Positions 53,055-62,928 of a DNA stretch of 64,000 nt are shown here, piece after piece. The notes beneath the pieces are model-generated. The model was not told where the DNA came from and did not search any database. It saw nothing but the letters and a program-made list of their open reading frames with translations. Within the stretch, counting starts at the first letter, position 1, and the number at the start of each line of letters is the position of its first letter. Origin of the DNA: Terasakiella pusilla DSM 6293 (GTDB lineage Bacteria; Pseudomonadota; Alphaproteobacteria; Rhodospirillales; Terasakiellaceae); NCBI RefSeq assembly GCF_000688235.1, contig NZ_JHYO01000001.1, positions 62,001 through 126,000 of the forward strand. The letters run 5' to 3'. Position numbers and translations under genes: made by a program.

Positions 53055-53861
53055 TTAAGCGACCTCGCCTTCGGCTTCATCATCTTCATCAACACCCAGA
53101 TAGGCGCGTTTCACATAATCGTTTTTCATAATTTCATCAGGCAAGCCTTCAGCAATATTTTTACCGAAGTCCAGTACCATTACGCGTTCAGAAATATCCA
53201 TGACCACACCCATATCGTGCTCGATCATGACAACTGTCATGCCCCACTCTTCATTCAGGTCACAGATATAGCGCGCCATATCTTCTTTTTCTTCCAGGTT
53301 CATCCCTGCCATTGGCTCATCTAACAGCAAAAGGTCAGGACGCAACGCAACAGCACGCGCCAATTCAACGCGCTTGCGCAAACCATAAGACAGCGTACCG
53401 GCAACAGATTTTCGAATGTGGGAGATTTCAAGAAAATCAATAATGTCTTCAGCTTCGCGACGGTGGAGCAATTCCTCCTTCTGCGCGCCGCCAAACCAGT
53501 ACAAACCGCCGTTCAGGAAGTTATTTTTCATCAGGTGATGACGCCCCACCATGATGTTGTCCAAAACCGTCATATGCGCAAACAGCGCCAAGTTCTGGAA
53601 CGTCCGCCCCATGCCCAGTTCGGCACGGTGGTTCGGTGTCATCTTGGTGACTTCCTGGCCATTGAATTTAATAGAACCCTCTTGTGGCGAATACCGCCCG
53701 GAGATGCAGTTCAACAACGATGTTTTCCCGGCGCCGTTTGGGCCGATGATGGAAAATAACTCGCCTTTTTTTACATCGAAGGTGACATTGCTCAATGCGC
53801 GCACACCGCCAAAACGCAATGAAATGTCATTGACTTCCAAAATGGGCGTTTGCCCTGTCAT
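53055..53861 (-). CDS. livG: LIV-type ABC transporter ATP-binding protein LivG
   Basis: A 268-residue ATPase that opens the operon. It has Walker A IGPNGAGKTSLLNCISGR, the LivG insert YSPQEGSIKFNGQEVTKMTP, signature LSYGLRKRVELARAVALRPD and Walker B LLLLDEPMAGMNLEEKED. GGGAGAATAAGC precedes ATG 53861. On the minus strand the region upstream holds TTTCAG-17-TACGCT as a candidate promoter, with the palindrome at 53945–53962 overlapping its −35. That makes the palindrome a likely repressor site for the whole operon. Confidence 0.95.
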   Translation of the reverse strand: MTGQTPILEVNDISLRFGGVRALSNVTFDVKKGELFSIIGPNGAGKTSLLNCISGRYSPQEGSIKFNGQEVTKMTPNHRAELGMGRTFQNLALFAHMTVLDNIMVGRHHLMKNNFLNGGLYWFGGAQKEELLHRREAEDIIDFLEISHIRKSVAGTLSYGLRKRVELARAVALRPDLLLLDEPMAGMNLEEKEDMARYICDLNEEWGMTVVMIEHDMGVVMDISERVMVLDFGKNIAEGLPDEIMKNDYVKRAYLGVDEDDEAEGEVA

Positions 53862-53944
53862 GCTTATTCTCCCAGTTATATCGGCCCCTTAAGATAAGCC
53901 GTTACTTTATTTGCTTTTTTTGCGATCTTTAGCGTAACACCAAA

Positions 53945-53962
53945 TCGTTTCGTCTGAAACGA
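53945..53962. promoter_or_regulatory. 18-bp palindromic operator candidate upstream of livG
   Basis: TCGTTTCGTCTGAAACGA has 7-bp arms (TCGTTTC-N4-GAAACGA), identical in arms and spacing to the element before ipdC. It overlaps a possible −35 of the livG promoter and lies 84 bp upstream of the livG start. The hybrid kinase gene starts 165 bp away on the other side. Confidence 0.6.
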
Positions 53963-54126
53963 AAACTGCTGTACACGTTTAAAACCGCTTTTTCGACACT
54001 GGAAGGCTAACTCAAAACTGTGAAGGGTCAATGCATATACATTCAAGATCCGGATAAACATTGTAAAGGAATGTAAAGTTCACCCCTTTCAAACCTATTT
54101 TTGGCTAGCATTTCACTAGAATAATA

Positions 54127-56178
54127 ATGGATACGGTCATGGCAAAACCACATAAAACAGAGGAAAATCAAGTCCTTCCCCATATTGAAGGGCCTGCACT
54201 GGATGCCCAGCAATGGGCCTTTGTTCAAACAGGTCTGGAACATCTGGATGACGGGTTTTCTATTTATGATTCCGACCTAAATCTGGTGGCTTGGAATTCT
54301 AAATTCTTTGAATTGACCGATTTCCCGATTGAACGGTTTGGATATTACGGTGCGCCGTTTGAAGATTTTATCCGTTATAATGCCGAACGTGGTGAATATG
54401 GCCAGTACCCGGTCAATGATATTATTGCCGACCGGGTCAAAGAAGCCCGTAAGTTCATCCCTCATATTTTAGAGCGTGAACGCCCAAACGGCACGATCCT
54501 GGAGGTCCGCGGCAATCCGATTCCCGGCGGGGGCTTTGTGACCGTCTATAAGGATATTACCGAACGCAAACGCGCCGAACGCGCCCTGAAGCTTGCCAAT
54601 GAAGAGCTTGAAATCCGCGTTGCCCGACGGACAGCCGAACTCAAGAAAGCCCTTGATGCCCTTAAAGAATCGGAAGAGCGTATCCGGCTGATTGCCGACA
54701 CGGTCCCAGCCCTGATCGGCTATGTCGAATCGGATCTGACCTACACCTTTGCCAACAAACAATATAAAGAATGGTTCCGCCGCAGCCCCGATCAAATCGT
54801 CGGACGCAGCGCCAAGGAAGTGTTAGGTGAAAAAGTTTATCGCGAACATTTGCCCTGTATCCGCGCAGCCCTGCGGGGCGAGCGCGCGGCGCGGGAATTT
54901 ACACTAGAGCTCCCCGACAACCGTGAAGTCGACGTCCTCGTCTCCTTTATTCCACACTTTAATGAAGCGCGCGATGTACTGGGCTATTTTGTGCTTGGGC
55001 AAGACGTCACCGATGTGCGGGATGCGGAATTTAAGTTCCGTCAGGCTCAGAAAATGGAAGCCATCGGCCAGTTGACCGGCGGCTTATCTCATGACTTCAA
55101 CAATCTTTTGACCATCATCATCGGTAATCTTTCCGTATTGGAAGAAGAACGCGAAGACGAACCCACCCTTTTGGAAATGGTTGGCCCTGCCCTTGATGCG
55201 GCACGACGCGGGGGCGAGTTGGTGAAACAATTGCTCGCTTTTGCCCGCCGCCAACCCCTCAAGCCCCGCCTGAGTGATGCCGGTGAGTTGATTTTGGGGA
55301 TGAAAGACCTGCTGACCCGTGCCCTTGGCGCGCAGGTCGATATGGAACTGAAAATTAACAAGAACATCTGGCCGGTACTGATTGATCCGCACCAGCTGGA
55401 GAACGCTGTTCTCAATCTAGTCATCAATGCGCGCGACGCCATGAACGGGGTTGGCGAGCTGAAAATTTATGCGGAAAATGTCACGCTTAAAAATGTGTTT
55501 TCCGATCGCAATGTGGACCTTTCCCCCGGTGATTATGTCGTTATCTCGGTAAAAGACACAGGCTCCGGCATGTCACCGGAAATTATGGAACGCATGTTTG
55601 AACCTTTCTTTTCCACAAAGGAAAAAGGGCCGAACAGTGGCTTGGGCCTATCGATGATCTACGGCTTTGTGCGTCAATCCCAAGGGCATATTCAAGTAGA
55701 TAGCTCAGCAGGCAATGGTACGACGTTCCGCATTGTCTTGCCGCGCAGTACCGAAGCTTTAAAACAGGAAATTCCGGCCAAACGGGCTTTACAACTGCCG
55801 CAAGGGACTGAACGTATCCTGCTGGTGGAAGATGATCCGGGCGTGCGCGGGTTCGCCACCAACAGCCTACGCCGTCTCGGCTACGAAGTTGTCTCCGCCT
55901 GTGACGGGCATGAAGCCCTCGGCATTCTGGAGATTGATCAGGCATTTGATTTGCTCTTTTCCGACATTGAAATGCCCGGTGGTCTGAACGGCATTAAGAT
56001 GGCGGAACAGGTCCGCGAGCGCCTGCCGGAACTACCGGTTTTGTTCATGTCGGGCTACCCTGATAAAGTGATGGATCAAACCGGATTATTTCAGGGCGAG
56101 CTTAATTTGATTCCCAAACCTTTTGAGCGCTTGGAACTTGCGACCAGAGTGCGCAAAGCCCTTGATCGCAAAAATTGA
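54127..56178 (+). CDS. Hybrid sensor histidine kinase (PAS-PAS-HisKA-HATPase-REC)
   Basis: A 683-residue cytosolic hybrid kinase. A first PAS-like domain spans ~30–140 (WAFVQTGLEHLDDGFSIYDS, then ERPNGTILEVRGNPIPGGGF). A coiled coil joins it to a second PAS (~190–310). HisKA has GGLSHDFNNLLTIIIGNLSV with phospho-His ~321. The HATPase has NLVINARDAM and GLGLSMIYGF. The C-terminal REC has LVEDDPGVRG and the phospho-Asp in LLFSDIEMPGG (~613). No membrane segment exists, so it senses a cytosolic cue. MAKPHK at 54139 is an alternative start. A response regulator gene follows 79 bp downstream. Confidence 0.94.
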   Translation: MDTVMAKPHKTEENQVLPHIEGPALDAQQWAFVQTGLEHLDDGFSIYDSDLNLVAWNSKFFELTDFPIERFGYYGAPFEDFIRYNAERGEYGQYPVNDIIADRVKEARKFIPHILERERPNGTILEVRGNPIPGGGFVTVYKDITERKRAERALKLANEELEIRVARRTAELKKALDALKESEERIRLIADTVPALIGYVESDLTYTFANKQYKEWFRRSPDQIVGRSAKEVLGEKVYREHLPCIRAALRGERAAREFTLELPDNREVDVLVSFIPHFNEARDVLGYFVLGQDVTDVRDAEFKFRQAQKMEAIGQLTGGLSHDFNNLLTIIIGNLSVLEEEREDEPTLLEMVGPALDAARRGGELVKQLLAFARRQPLKPRLSDAGELILGMKDLLTRALGAQVDMELKINKNIWPVLIDPHQLENAVLNLVINARDAMNGVGELKIYAENVTLKNVFSDRNVDLSPGDYVVISVKDTGSGMSPEIMERMFEPFFSTKEKGPNSGLGLSMIYGFVRQSQGHIQVDSSAGNGTTFRIVLPRSTEALKQEIPAKRALQLPQGTERILLVEDDPGVRGFATNSLRRLGYEVVSACDGHEALGILEIDQAFDLLFSDIEMPGGLNGIKMAEQVRERLPELPVLFMSGYPDKVMDQTGLFQGELNLIPKPFERLELATRVRKALDRKN

Positions 56179-56257
56179 AGCTAAATCCTCTAAAAACTTT
56201 CCCGCACCTGCAAACTCGGCTAAAATCTGAAAAAAAATTAACAATGACAGGGTTTCT

Positions 56258-56980
56258 ATGACAGACACGGGCCATATTTTAGTCGTCGATGACGAACCAC
56301 ATATCTGCGCTTTGGTTGAACGCTGCCTCACCGGTGTCGGCTTTCGGGCCACATCAGCCCAAAGCGGACAAGAGATGAAGGCAGCCCTTGCCAAGGGTGA
56401 TGTTGATATGGTCGTCCTTGATCTGATGTTGCAAGGCGAAGACGGCCTTGACCTGCTGCGTGATATCCGGGGTGAAAACCATATCCCTGTCATCATTCTG
56501 ACCGGTATGGGAGAAACAGCCGACATGGTGATCGGTCTGGAACTCGGGGCAGATGACTATATTTCCAAACCGTTTGAACCGCGCGAGTTACGCGCCCGTG
56601 TGCGCAGTGTATTGCGCCGTGCTAAAGGTCAGTCCAAAGCCGTCCCACAAGGCAAAGATATTTCTGAAATGCGCTTCGCCGGCTGGAAACTGGACCGTAT
56701 GGCGCGCAAGCTGATCAATCCGGAAGGGGTCGAAGCGCCTTTAACAGCCGCGCAATTTGACCTGTTATGCGCCCTTGCCAGCCATCCCAACCGGGTTTTA
56801 AGCCGCGATCAATTGCTGGACCTTGCCCGTGGTCGGGAATCATCGCCCTTTGATCGCTCCATCGATGTGCATATCGGGCATTTACGCCAGAAAATCGAGG
56901 CCGACCCGAAAGAACCGACCATGATCAAAACCGTCTATGGGGCAGGCTATATCTTCACACCGGAAGTCGATATTTCGTAA
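56258..56980 (+). CDS. OmpR-family response regulator
   Basis: A 240-residue two-domain regulator. REC (residues ~1–120) has ILVVDDEPHIC, phospho-Asp in VVLDLMLQGEDG (~55), LTGMGE and DDYISKPFEPREL. The winged-helix DNA-binding domain (~140–235) has GVEAPLTAAQFDLLCALASH and VDVHIGHLRQKIE-like IDVHIGHLRQKIEADPKEPT, then VYGAGYIF. It is probably the partner of the preceding kinase or a shared output. Targets are unknown. A terminator follows. Confidence 0.95.
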   Translation: MTDTGHILVVDDEPHICALVERCLTGVGFRATSAQSGQEMKAALAKGDVDMVVLDLMLQGEDGLDLLRDIRGENHIPVIILTGMGETADMVIGLELGADDYISKPFEPRELRARVRSVLRRAKGQSKAVPQGKDISEMRFAGWKLDRMARKLINPEGVEAPLTAAQFDLLCALASHPNRVLSRDQLLDLARGRESSPFDRSIDVHIGHLRQKIEADPKEPTMIKTVYGAGYIFTPEVDIS

Positions 56981-57027
56981 GTGCAGTCCGATCATTGCGA
57001 CCTGATCCTTCAACAAATCAGACATTA

Positions 57028-57062
57028 AAAAACCCCGCCCGTTTTCACCGGCGGGGTTTTTC
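57028..57062. terminator. Bidirectional intrinsic terminator between the response regulator and acnB
   Basis: A 12-bp stem (AAAAACCCCGCC / GGCGGGGTTTTT) with a 10-base loop and flanking A and T runs. It serves both convergent genes. Confidence 0.9.
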
Positions 57063-57080
57063 TTTTAAAGCATCAAAGCC

Positions 57081-59666
57081 TTACATTTCGACAGTTGCCG
57101 CTTTCTCTACGAAAGACGGGATCTGGTCGAAGTTCATGTAACGATACACTTCAGAAGCATTCTCGTTCAATGGCTTGACTTTCGCCTGATACTCTTCATT
57201 TGTCGGGATTTTGCCCAATTGTGCACAAACGGCGGCCAATTCAGCGGACCCCAGATAAACGTTGGTATCAATACCCAAACGGTTCGGGAAGTTACGGGTA
57301 GAGGTAGACATCGCCGTAGACCCTTTGCGGATTTGCGCCTGGTTACCCATACAGAGAGAACAACCCGGTGTTTCCATACGCGCGCCTGTTTTACCCAAGA
57401 TGCTGTAATAGCCTTCTTCGGTCAGGATCGCTTGGTCCATTTTGGTCGGCGGTGCGATCCACAGACGTGTCGGCAGATCAGACATGCCATCCAGTACTTT
57501 ACCCGCAGCGCGGAAGTGACCGATGTTTGTCATACAAGAACCCACAAAGACCTCATCGATGTGCTGACCGGCAACTTCAGACAATGTTTTCACATCATCC
57601 GGGTCGTTCGGACAAGCCACGATCGGCTCTTTAATGTCGTTCATGTTGATCTCGATGACGGCTGCATATTCTGCATCTTCGTCACGTTCCATCAAAGCCG
57701 GGTTCGCAATGAACTCTTCCATCGCTTCGATACGACGCTTCAATGTACGTGCATCTTCATAGCCTTCCGCGATCATCCACTTCATCAGGGTGATGTTGGA
57801 ACGCATATATTCGATGATCGGCTCTTCATTCAGCTTAACCGTACAACCCGCTGCAGAACGTTCCGCAGACGCGTCAGACAGTTCGAACGCTTGCTCGACT
57901 TTAAGATCCGGCAGACCTTCGATTTCGAGAATACGGCCAGAGAAGATGTTCTTCTTGCCTTTTTTCTCAACTGTCAGCAGGCCTTGGTTGATCGCGTACA
58001 ACGGAATGGCGTTAACCATATCACGCAGCGTGATACCTTCTTGCAGTTCACCTGTGAACTTAACAAGGACAGACTCTGGCATATCCAACGGCATAACACC
58101 TGTTGCCGCACCAAACGCCACCAGACCGGACCCAGCCGGGAAAGAAATCCCAAGCGGGAAACGTGTGTGGGAGTCACCGCCTGTACCGACAGTATCCGGC
58201 AACAGAAGACGGTTCAGCCAAGAGTGAATAACCCCGTCCATCGGACGCAAGGCCACACCACCGCGTGTTTCCATGAAGTCAGGCAATGTCTTATGTGTGT
58301 TCACGTCTGCCAATTTCGGATAAGCAGAGGTGTGACAGAAAGACTGCATCACCAGATCAGCGGAGAAGCCAAGGCACGCCAGGTCTTTCAACTCGTCACG
58401 TGTCATCGGACCCGTTGTATCCTGAGACCCAACAGTCGTCATTTTTGGCTCACAGTAAGTGCCCGGACGGATGCCTTTACCTTCTGGCAGGCCACAGGCT
58501 TTACCGACCATTTTCTGTGCCAGTGTGTAACCTTTGCCCGTATCTTCCGGTTCCGCCGGAACGCGGAACAGCTCAGACACCGGCAAGCCCAGTGCTTCAC
58601 GGGCACGGGCTGTCAGGCCACGACCGATGATCAGGTTAATACGACCACCCGCGCGAACTTCGTCAAAGATCACGTCGGATTTGACTTTAAATTCAGAAAC
58701 AACTTCGCCGTTTTTAAGCGCTTTGCCTTCATACGGGCGCAGTTCGATTTCATCGCCCATATCAAAGTTGGAACAGTCCAACTCGATCGGCAACGCACCG
58801 GAATCTTCCATTGTGTTGTAGAAAATCGGCGCGATTTTGGAACCCAGACAGACACCACCGAAACGCTTGTTCGGCACATAAGGGATATCTTCGCCTGTCC
58901 ACCACAAAACAGAGTTTGTCGCAGATTTACGTGAAGACCCGGTCCCAACAACGTCACCCACATAAGCAATCAGGTTGCCTTTGGCTTTCAGGTCTTCGAT
59001 GAACTGGATCGGGCCACGTACGCCCGGCTCTTCCGGTGTGATGCCGTCGCGCGGGTTTTTCAACATCGCCAGCGCGTGCATCGGAATATCAGGACGTGTA
59101 AACGCATCCGGTGCCGGTGACAGGTCATCTGTGTTTGTTTCACCCGTGACCTTGAAGACCGTCAGCTTCATGCTTTCTGGAACTTCCGGCTTGGAGGTAA
59201 ACCATTCTGCATCCGCCCAAGACTGCAAAACCGCTTTCGCGTTTGCAGAACCCGCGTCCGCTTTTTCTTTCACGTCGAAGAAGTAATCAAAGACCAGCAG
59301 GGTTTTCTTCAAACCTTCTGCCGCAACTTCGCCTACGTCTGCATCGTCCAGCAACTGGATCATTGGCTCGATGTTAAAGCCACCCAACATGGTGCCCAAC
59401 AGTTCGGTTGCCTTTTGTTTGGAAACCAATCCACAGGCGACTTCACCTTTGGCAACCTGTGCCAGAAAACCTGCTTTGATGCGCGCGGCATCATCCACAC
59501 CAGCCGGAACGCGATATGTCAGCAGTTCAACCAATGTTTCTTCTTCACCCGCAGGCGGGTTTTTCAAAAGTTCAACCAAAGCCGTTGTTTGTTCAACGGA
59601 CAGCGGCAGAGGGGGGATACCGAGAGCAGCACGCTCTTCGACATGTTTGCGATATTCTTCTAGCAC
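57081..59666 (-). CDS. acnB: Aconitate hydratase B
   Basis: An 861-residue bifunctional aconitase/2-methylisocitrate dehydratase, very close in length to E. coli AcnB (865). The start is GTG 59666, giving (M)[20 protein letters not shown], which matches AcnB starts, with GGAGGA upstream. The frame runs to 59825 but the extra 53 residues are not AcnB-like. The HEAT-like N-terminus is followed by the swivel domain (~170–380) and the core. Cluster Cys are in [15 protein letters not shown] and [11 protein letters not shown]. AcnB is the usual TCA aconitase of gamma- and betaproteobacteria; many alphaproteobacteria use AcnA, so its presence is of taxonomic interest. Confidence 0.95.
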   Translation of the reverse strand: MLEEYRKHVEERAALGIPPLPLSVEQTTALVELLKNPPAGEEETLVELLTYRVPAGVDDAARIKAGFLAQVAKGEVACGLVSKQKATELLGTMLGGFNIEPMIQLLDDADVGEVAAEGLKKTLLVFDYFFDVKEKADAGSANAKAVLQSWADAEWFTSKPEVPESMKLTVFKVTGETNTDDLSPAPDAFTRPDIPMHALAMLKNPRDGITPEEPGVRGPIQFIEDLKAKGNLIAYVGDVVGTGSSRKSATNSVLWWTGEDIPYVPNKRFGGVCLGSKIAPIFYNTMEDSGALPIELDCSNFDMGDEIELRPYEGKALKNGEVVSEFKVKSDVIFDEVRAGGRINLIIGRGLTARAREALGLPVSELFRVPAEPEDTGKGYTLAQKMVGKACGLPEGKGIRPGTYCEPKMTTVGSQDTTGPMTRDELKDLACLGFSADLVMQSFCHTSAYPKLADVNTHKTLPDFMETRGGVALRPMDGVIHSWLNRLLLPDTVGTGGDSHTRFPLGISFPAGSGLVAFGAATGVMPLDMPESVLVKFTGELQEGITLRDMVNAIPLYAINQGLLTVEKKGKKNIFSGRILEIEGLPDLKVEQAFELSDASAERSAAGCTVKLNEEPIIEYMRSNITLMKWMIAEGYEDARTLKRRIEAMEEFIANPALMERDEDAEYAAVIEINMNDIKEPIVACPNDPDDVKTLSEVAGQHIDEVFVGSCMTNIGHFRAAGKVLDGMSDLPTRLWIAPPTKMDQAILTEEGYYSILGKTGARMETPGCSLCMGNQAQIRKGSTAMSTSTRNFPNRLGIDTNVYLGSAELAAVCAQLGKIPTNEEYQAKVKPLNENASEVYRYMNFDQIPSFVEKAATVEM

Positions 59667-60033
59667 TGGACTTCCTCCGCTTATGCAAGAGTCAATTATA
59701 GAGACAGCCGCCCATTTTGCGGATACCTCAAAAAAACGTGGGCTATATACACCACAAACCGACCCAAATGTCCAGCCTCTAAACCCTTGAAAAAGCGCAG
59801 AAAACCTAGCCTCTGGTATTACCAAGCAGACCGTTTAAAGATGTTTTTGGTAAGACCTGTTCAAAGAGTCTCGCCACCTCAATTGCTTAGCATAGGCCCA
59901 CCTTTTAACGCGACAGGCTAAAAATAAAAAAACGACACCCCGCCCGCGTACGACATAATCGCAGCATTGGGCAGGATATCGCCTTTTTATGTTACTTCAC
60001 AAACCGGATTCGGTTGCGAGAAAACGGCCAGAT
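59667..60033. other. 367-bp intergenic region upstream of acnB
   Basis: No gene is supported here. The right part holds the 3' flank of the peptide transporter ATPase gene and the left part the acnB leader. An A-rich stretch (59921–59931) is present. No clear terminator, RNA gene or repeat was seen. Confidence 0.6.
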
Positions 60034-61014
60034 TTAAATGCGCCCTTCTTCCAGCGCATGACAGGCCACAGCCGCGCCATCTTCCAGTTTACGCAGCAGC
60101 GGGATTTCGCGTTTGCAGCGCTCGTTGGCATACGGACAGCGGTTATGGAAGACACAGCCAGACGGCAGGTTCATGGCACTTGGCACTTCCCCCGTCAGTT
60201 TGGTGTGATCCATTTCCTCACACGTCAGGCGCGGAATGGCAGACAGCAAGACCTGCGTATAAGGATGGCGCGGTTTGCTGAACAGGGTCTTGGTATCGGC
60301 CAGCTCACACAAGGTACCCAGATACATCACCCCGACGGTGGTGCCAAAATGTTCCACCACAGAGAGATCATGGGTGATGAACAGATAGGTCAGGTTACGT
60401 TTTTCCTGCGCATCCATCATCACATTCAAGACCTGCGCCTGAATGGACACATCAAGGGCAGAAATCGGTTCATCCGCGACCACAAAGTCCGGGTCAACCA
60501 TCAAAGCCCGCGCAATGGAAATACGCTGACGCTGCCCACCGGAAAATTCGTGCGGATAACGTTTGCCCCAACTGGGATCGTTCCCGACCGAGGTCATGAC
60601 CTCTTCGACCTTTTCCTTCACATCCTTGTCACTCATTTCGGGGAAATGGAAACGCAGCGGCTCTTCCAACGTCTTTTGGATCGTGCGGCGCGGATTGAGC
60701 GATGCATACGGGTTCTGGAAGATCATCTGCATCTTGCGATGATAGGGCAGACGGTCCTTATGTTTCAGGTTATCAATCCGTGCGCCACGATACTGAATTT
60801 CCCCCGCACTGGGGTGCAACAACCCCATGACGGTGCGGGCCAGCGTGGACTTCCCACAACCGGACTCGCCCACCAGACAGAAGGCTTCCCCTTCCTTGAT
60901 CTGCAAGCTCACATCATTAATGGCACGCACTTTCGGCTTTTCACGTTGCAGAAAATGCCCGCCCACTTCAAAGATTTTGTGGATTTCTTTTACTTCAACT
61001 AACGGCGTGCTCAT
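60034..61014 (-). CDS. dppF: Peptide ABC transporter ATP-binding protein (DppF/OppF)
   Basis: A 326-residue ATPase of the dipeptide/oligopeptide/nickel family. It has LVGESGCGKSTLARTVMGLL (Walker A), HEFSGGQRQRISIARALMVD (signature) and FVVADEPISALDVSIQAQVL (Walker B). The C-terminal oligo_HPY part has HPYTQVLLSAIP and CVFHNRCPYANERCK with three or four Cys typical of DppD/F. It is the last gene of the operon and overlaps the dppD-like gene by four bases. Substrate specificity is unknown because the binding protein lies outside the window. Confidence 0.94.
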   Translation of the reverse strand: MSTPLVEVKEIHKIFEVGGHFLQREKPKVRAINDVSLQIKEGEAFCLVGESGCGKSTLARTVMGLLHPSAGEIQYRGARIDNLKHKDRLPYHRKMQMIFQNPYASLNPRRTIQKTLEEPLRFHFPEMSDKDVKEKVEEVMTSVGNDPSWGKRYPHEFSGGQRQRISIARALMVDPDFVVADEPISALDVSIQAQVLNVMMDAQEKRNLTYLFITHDLSVVEHFGTTVGVMYLGTLCELADTKTLFSKPRHPYTQVLLSAIPRLTCEEMDHTKLTGEVPSAMNLPSGCVFHNRCPYANERCKREIPLLRKLEDGAAVACHALEEGRI

Positions 61015-61993
61015 GACAGGCTCCCGCTTTCTTGTAATTCATGGGCCTTGAAACAGCGGACCAAATGCCCGCCCATATCTTCAAGGTCCGGGACGTCCTG
61101 CAAACAACGCTCCCCGACAAACTCACAGCGCGGATTAAACGGACAGCCCTGTGGCATCGCATCCAATGTCGGCATGGAACCGGGGATTTGATACAAACGC
61201 TTGCCCGCCTGGTTTTGCTGCGGCAGGGCCGCCATCAAGCCTTTGGTGTAAGGATGGCGCGGGTTTTGGATAACCTCTGACGTTGGCCCCTGTTCGGCAA
61301 CCCGTCCGGCATACATCACGATGGTTTTTTGCGTCACTTGCGACACAACAGCCAGATCGTGCGTAATCAGGATCATGCCCACATTATGCATTTTACAGAG
61401 ATCCAGCATCAACGACATGATCTCCGCCTGAATGGTCACATCCAGCGCGGTTGTCGGCTCGTCCGCAATGATCAGGCTCGGTTGCGTCAACAAAGCGATG
61501 GCGATAACCACCCGTTGGCGCATCCCGCCCGACAATTCGTGCGGATAAGAATCCAGTCGTTTTTCCGCGGACGGAATACGGACTTCATTGAGGCGGTCGA
61601 TTGCAATCAATCGAGCTTCTTGCTTGCTGATATTGCGGTGGGCGCGCAAGGTTTCGATCATTTGCGTGCCGATGGTCAACACGGGTTCAGTGTCATCATC
61701 GGATCTTGGAAAATCATCGAAATCCGGTTGCCACGGATAGAACGCAGCTCCGTATCATTAAGCTTGGTCAGGTCCGTGCCTTCAAACAAAATCTCGCCTT
61801 GTGAAACACGACCGGGTTTGGATAACAGGTTAATAATGGCAAAGGCTGCCAAAGATTTACCGGCACCCGATTCCCCCACAATGCCCAGACGCTCGCCCTT
61901 ATCGACGGTGAAATTCACGTCGCGCAGGGCTTTGAGCACCCCCCGGCGGGTGGGAAATTCCACATGCAGGTTTTTAACTTCAAGAAGTGGCAT
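61011..61993 (-). pseudogene. dppD: Peptide ABC transporter ATP-binding protein DppD/OppD, frameshifted
   Basis: Two frames together make one DppD. The first (61676–61993) has LLEVKNLHVEFPTRRG and VGESGAGKSLAAFAI (Walker A) and ends …QDPMMTLNPC-stop. The second (61011–61682) resumes at VLTIGTQMIETLRAHRNISK and carries [38 protein letters not shown] and the C-terminal FNPRCEFVGERC. The expected junction is LNPVLTIG. Restoring one missing base near 61682–61683 (CAACACCGGG for CAACACGGG on the plus strand) would give a 327-residue protein, normal for DppD. ATG 61993 has AAGGGTGA upstream; an in-frame GTG at 62002 overlaps the permease stop. Either a real mutation or a sequencing error. Confidence 0.85.
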
Positions 61994-61998
61994 GTCGA

Positions 61999-62928
61999 TC
62001 ACCCTTTATAGAGTTTGGGGTTAAGCACATCACGCAACCAATCACCCAGCAGGTTGATGGTCAAAATCAGCGTGATCAGCACAAGGGACGGGATCGTCGT
62101 AATCCACCATGAACCGGAGAAGATAAACTCAAACCCGGCACTGATGAGCGAGCCAAGAGACGGCGTCGTCACCGGCATCCCCAACCCGAGGAAGGACAAA
62201 GCCGCTTCCGAGATAATGGCATTTGCCACCTGCACGGTGGAGATCACCAACAAAGGCGACAAGGTGTTTGGCAGGATATGGCGCACCATAATGGTTGGGG
62301 AACTCAGACCGATCACACGGGCGGCATCCACATATTCCTTGTTCTTCTCCGCCAAGACGCTGGCCCGGATGGTGCGGGCATATTGCGGCCATTCCGCGAT
62401 GCCGATCACCATGACCAGCATAAAGATCGCCATCTCCTCATAAAGTTCAGCCCCAAAACTGGCCTGAAAGATCGCGAGCACGATAATGGCAATCATCATC
62501 GTGGAGAGAGACAACTGGATATCCGCCAGACGCATGAAAAAGGCATCCACACGACCGCCCATGTAGCCAGAGATCAGACCGATGGCAATGCCAAGGCCCA
62601 TCTGGACCACAACGGCAAACAGGCCGATGGTGATGGAAATACGCAGACCATAAAGGATAGCCGACAACATATCGCGCCCTTGGGCATCAGTGCCCAACAG
62701 AAAGCGTTCATCCGGTTCGGCGTGATCGGTGCTCGACCAAACCGGCGGAATTTCGCTGTCCATGATATCAATCTGGGACGGGTCATGCGGATTAAACGGC
62801 GACAGAACCGGCGCAAACAACGCGGCCATAAAAAACAGGAAGATCACGCTAAAGCTGATCATCGCCACACGGTCGGACTTAAAATGGTGAAAAAAGTCCG
62901 ATTGCAAAAACGTTTTAAACTTACTCAT
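61999..62928 (-). CDS. dppC: Peptide ABC transporter permease (DppC/OppC)
   Basis: A 309-residue permease with an N-terminal OppC_N segment and six helices. FLLGTDAQGRDMLSAILYGL is the DppC hallmark, followed by EYVDAARVIGLSSPTIMVRH (EAA coupling loop) and EAALSFLGLGMPVTTPSLG. The loop between helix 1 and the membrane core is acidic and long. Its ATG overlaps the dppB stop by one base. The end overlaps the possible GTG of the dppD-like gene. Confidence 0.93.
   Translation of the reverse strand: MSKFKTFLQSDFFHHFKSDRVAMISFSVIFLFFMAALFAPVLSPFNPHDPSQIDIMDSEIPPVWSSTDHAEPDERFLLGTDAQGRDMLSAILYGLRISITIGLFAVVVQMGLGIAIGLISGYMGGRVDAFFMRLADIQLSLSTMMIAIIVLAIFQASFGAELYEEMAIFMLVMVIGIAEWPQYARTIRASVLAEKNKEYVDAARVIGLSSPTIMVRHILPNTLSPLLVISTVQVANAIISEAALSFLGLGMPVTTPSLGSLISAGFEFIFSGSWWITTIPSLVLITLILTINLLGDWLRDVLNPKLYKG

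Noticed and set aside
51251-53131. A 626-codon open frame antisense to the acyl-CoA synthetase
   Set aside because: Same reason: the sense frame carries AMP-binding motifs, and the antisense has no ribosome site or recognisable domain.
57219-58934. A 571-codon open frame antisense to acnB
   Set aside because: The acnB frame has full conserved motifs; the antisense product is Arg/His/Phe-rich without any family pattern, as expected from mirrored codon bias.
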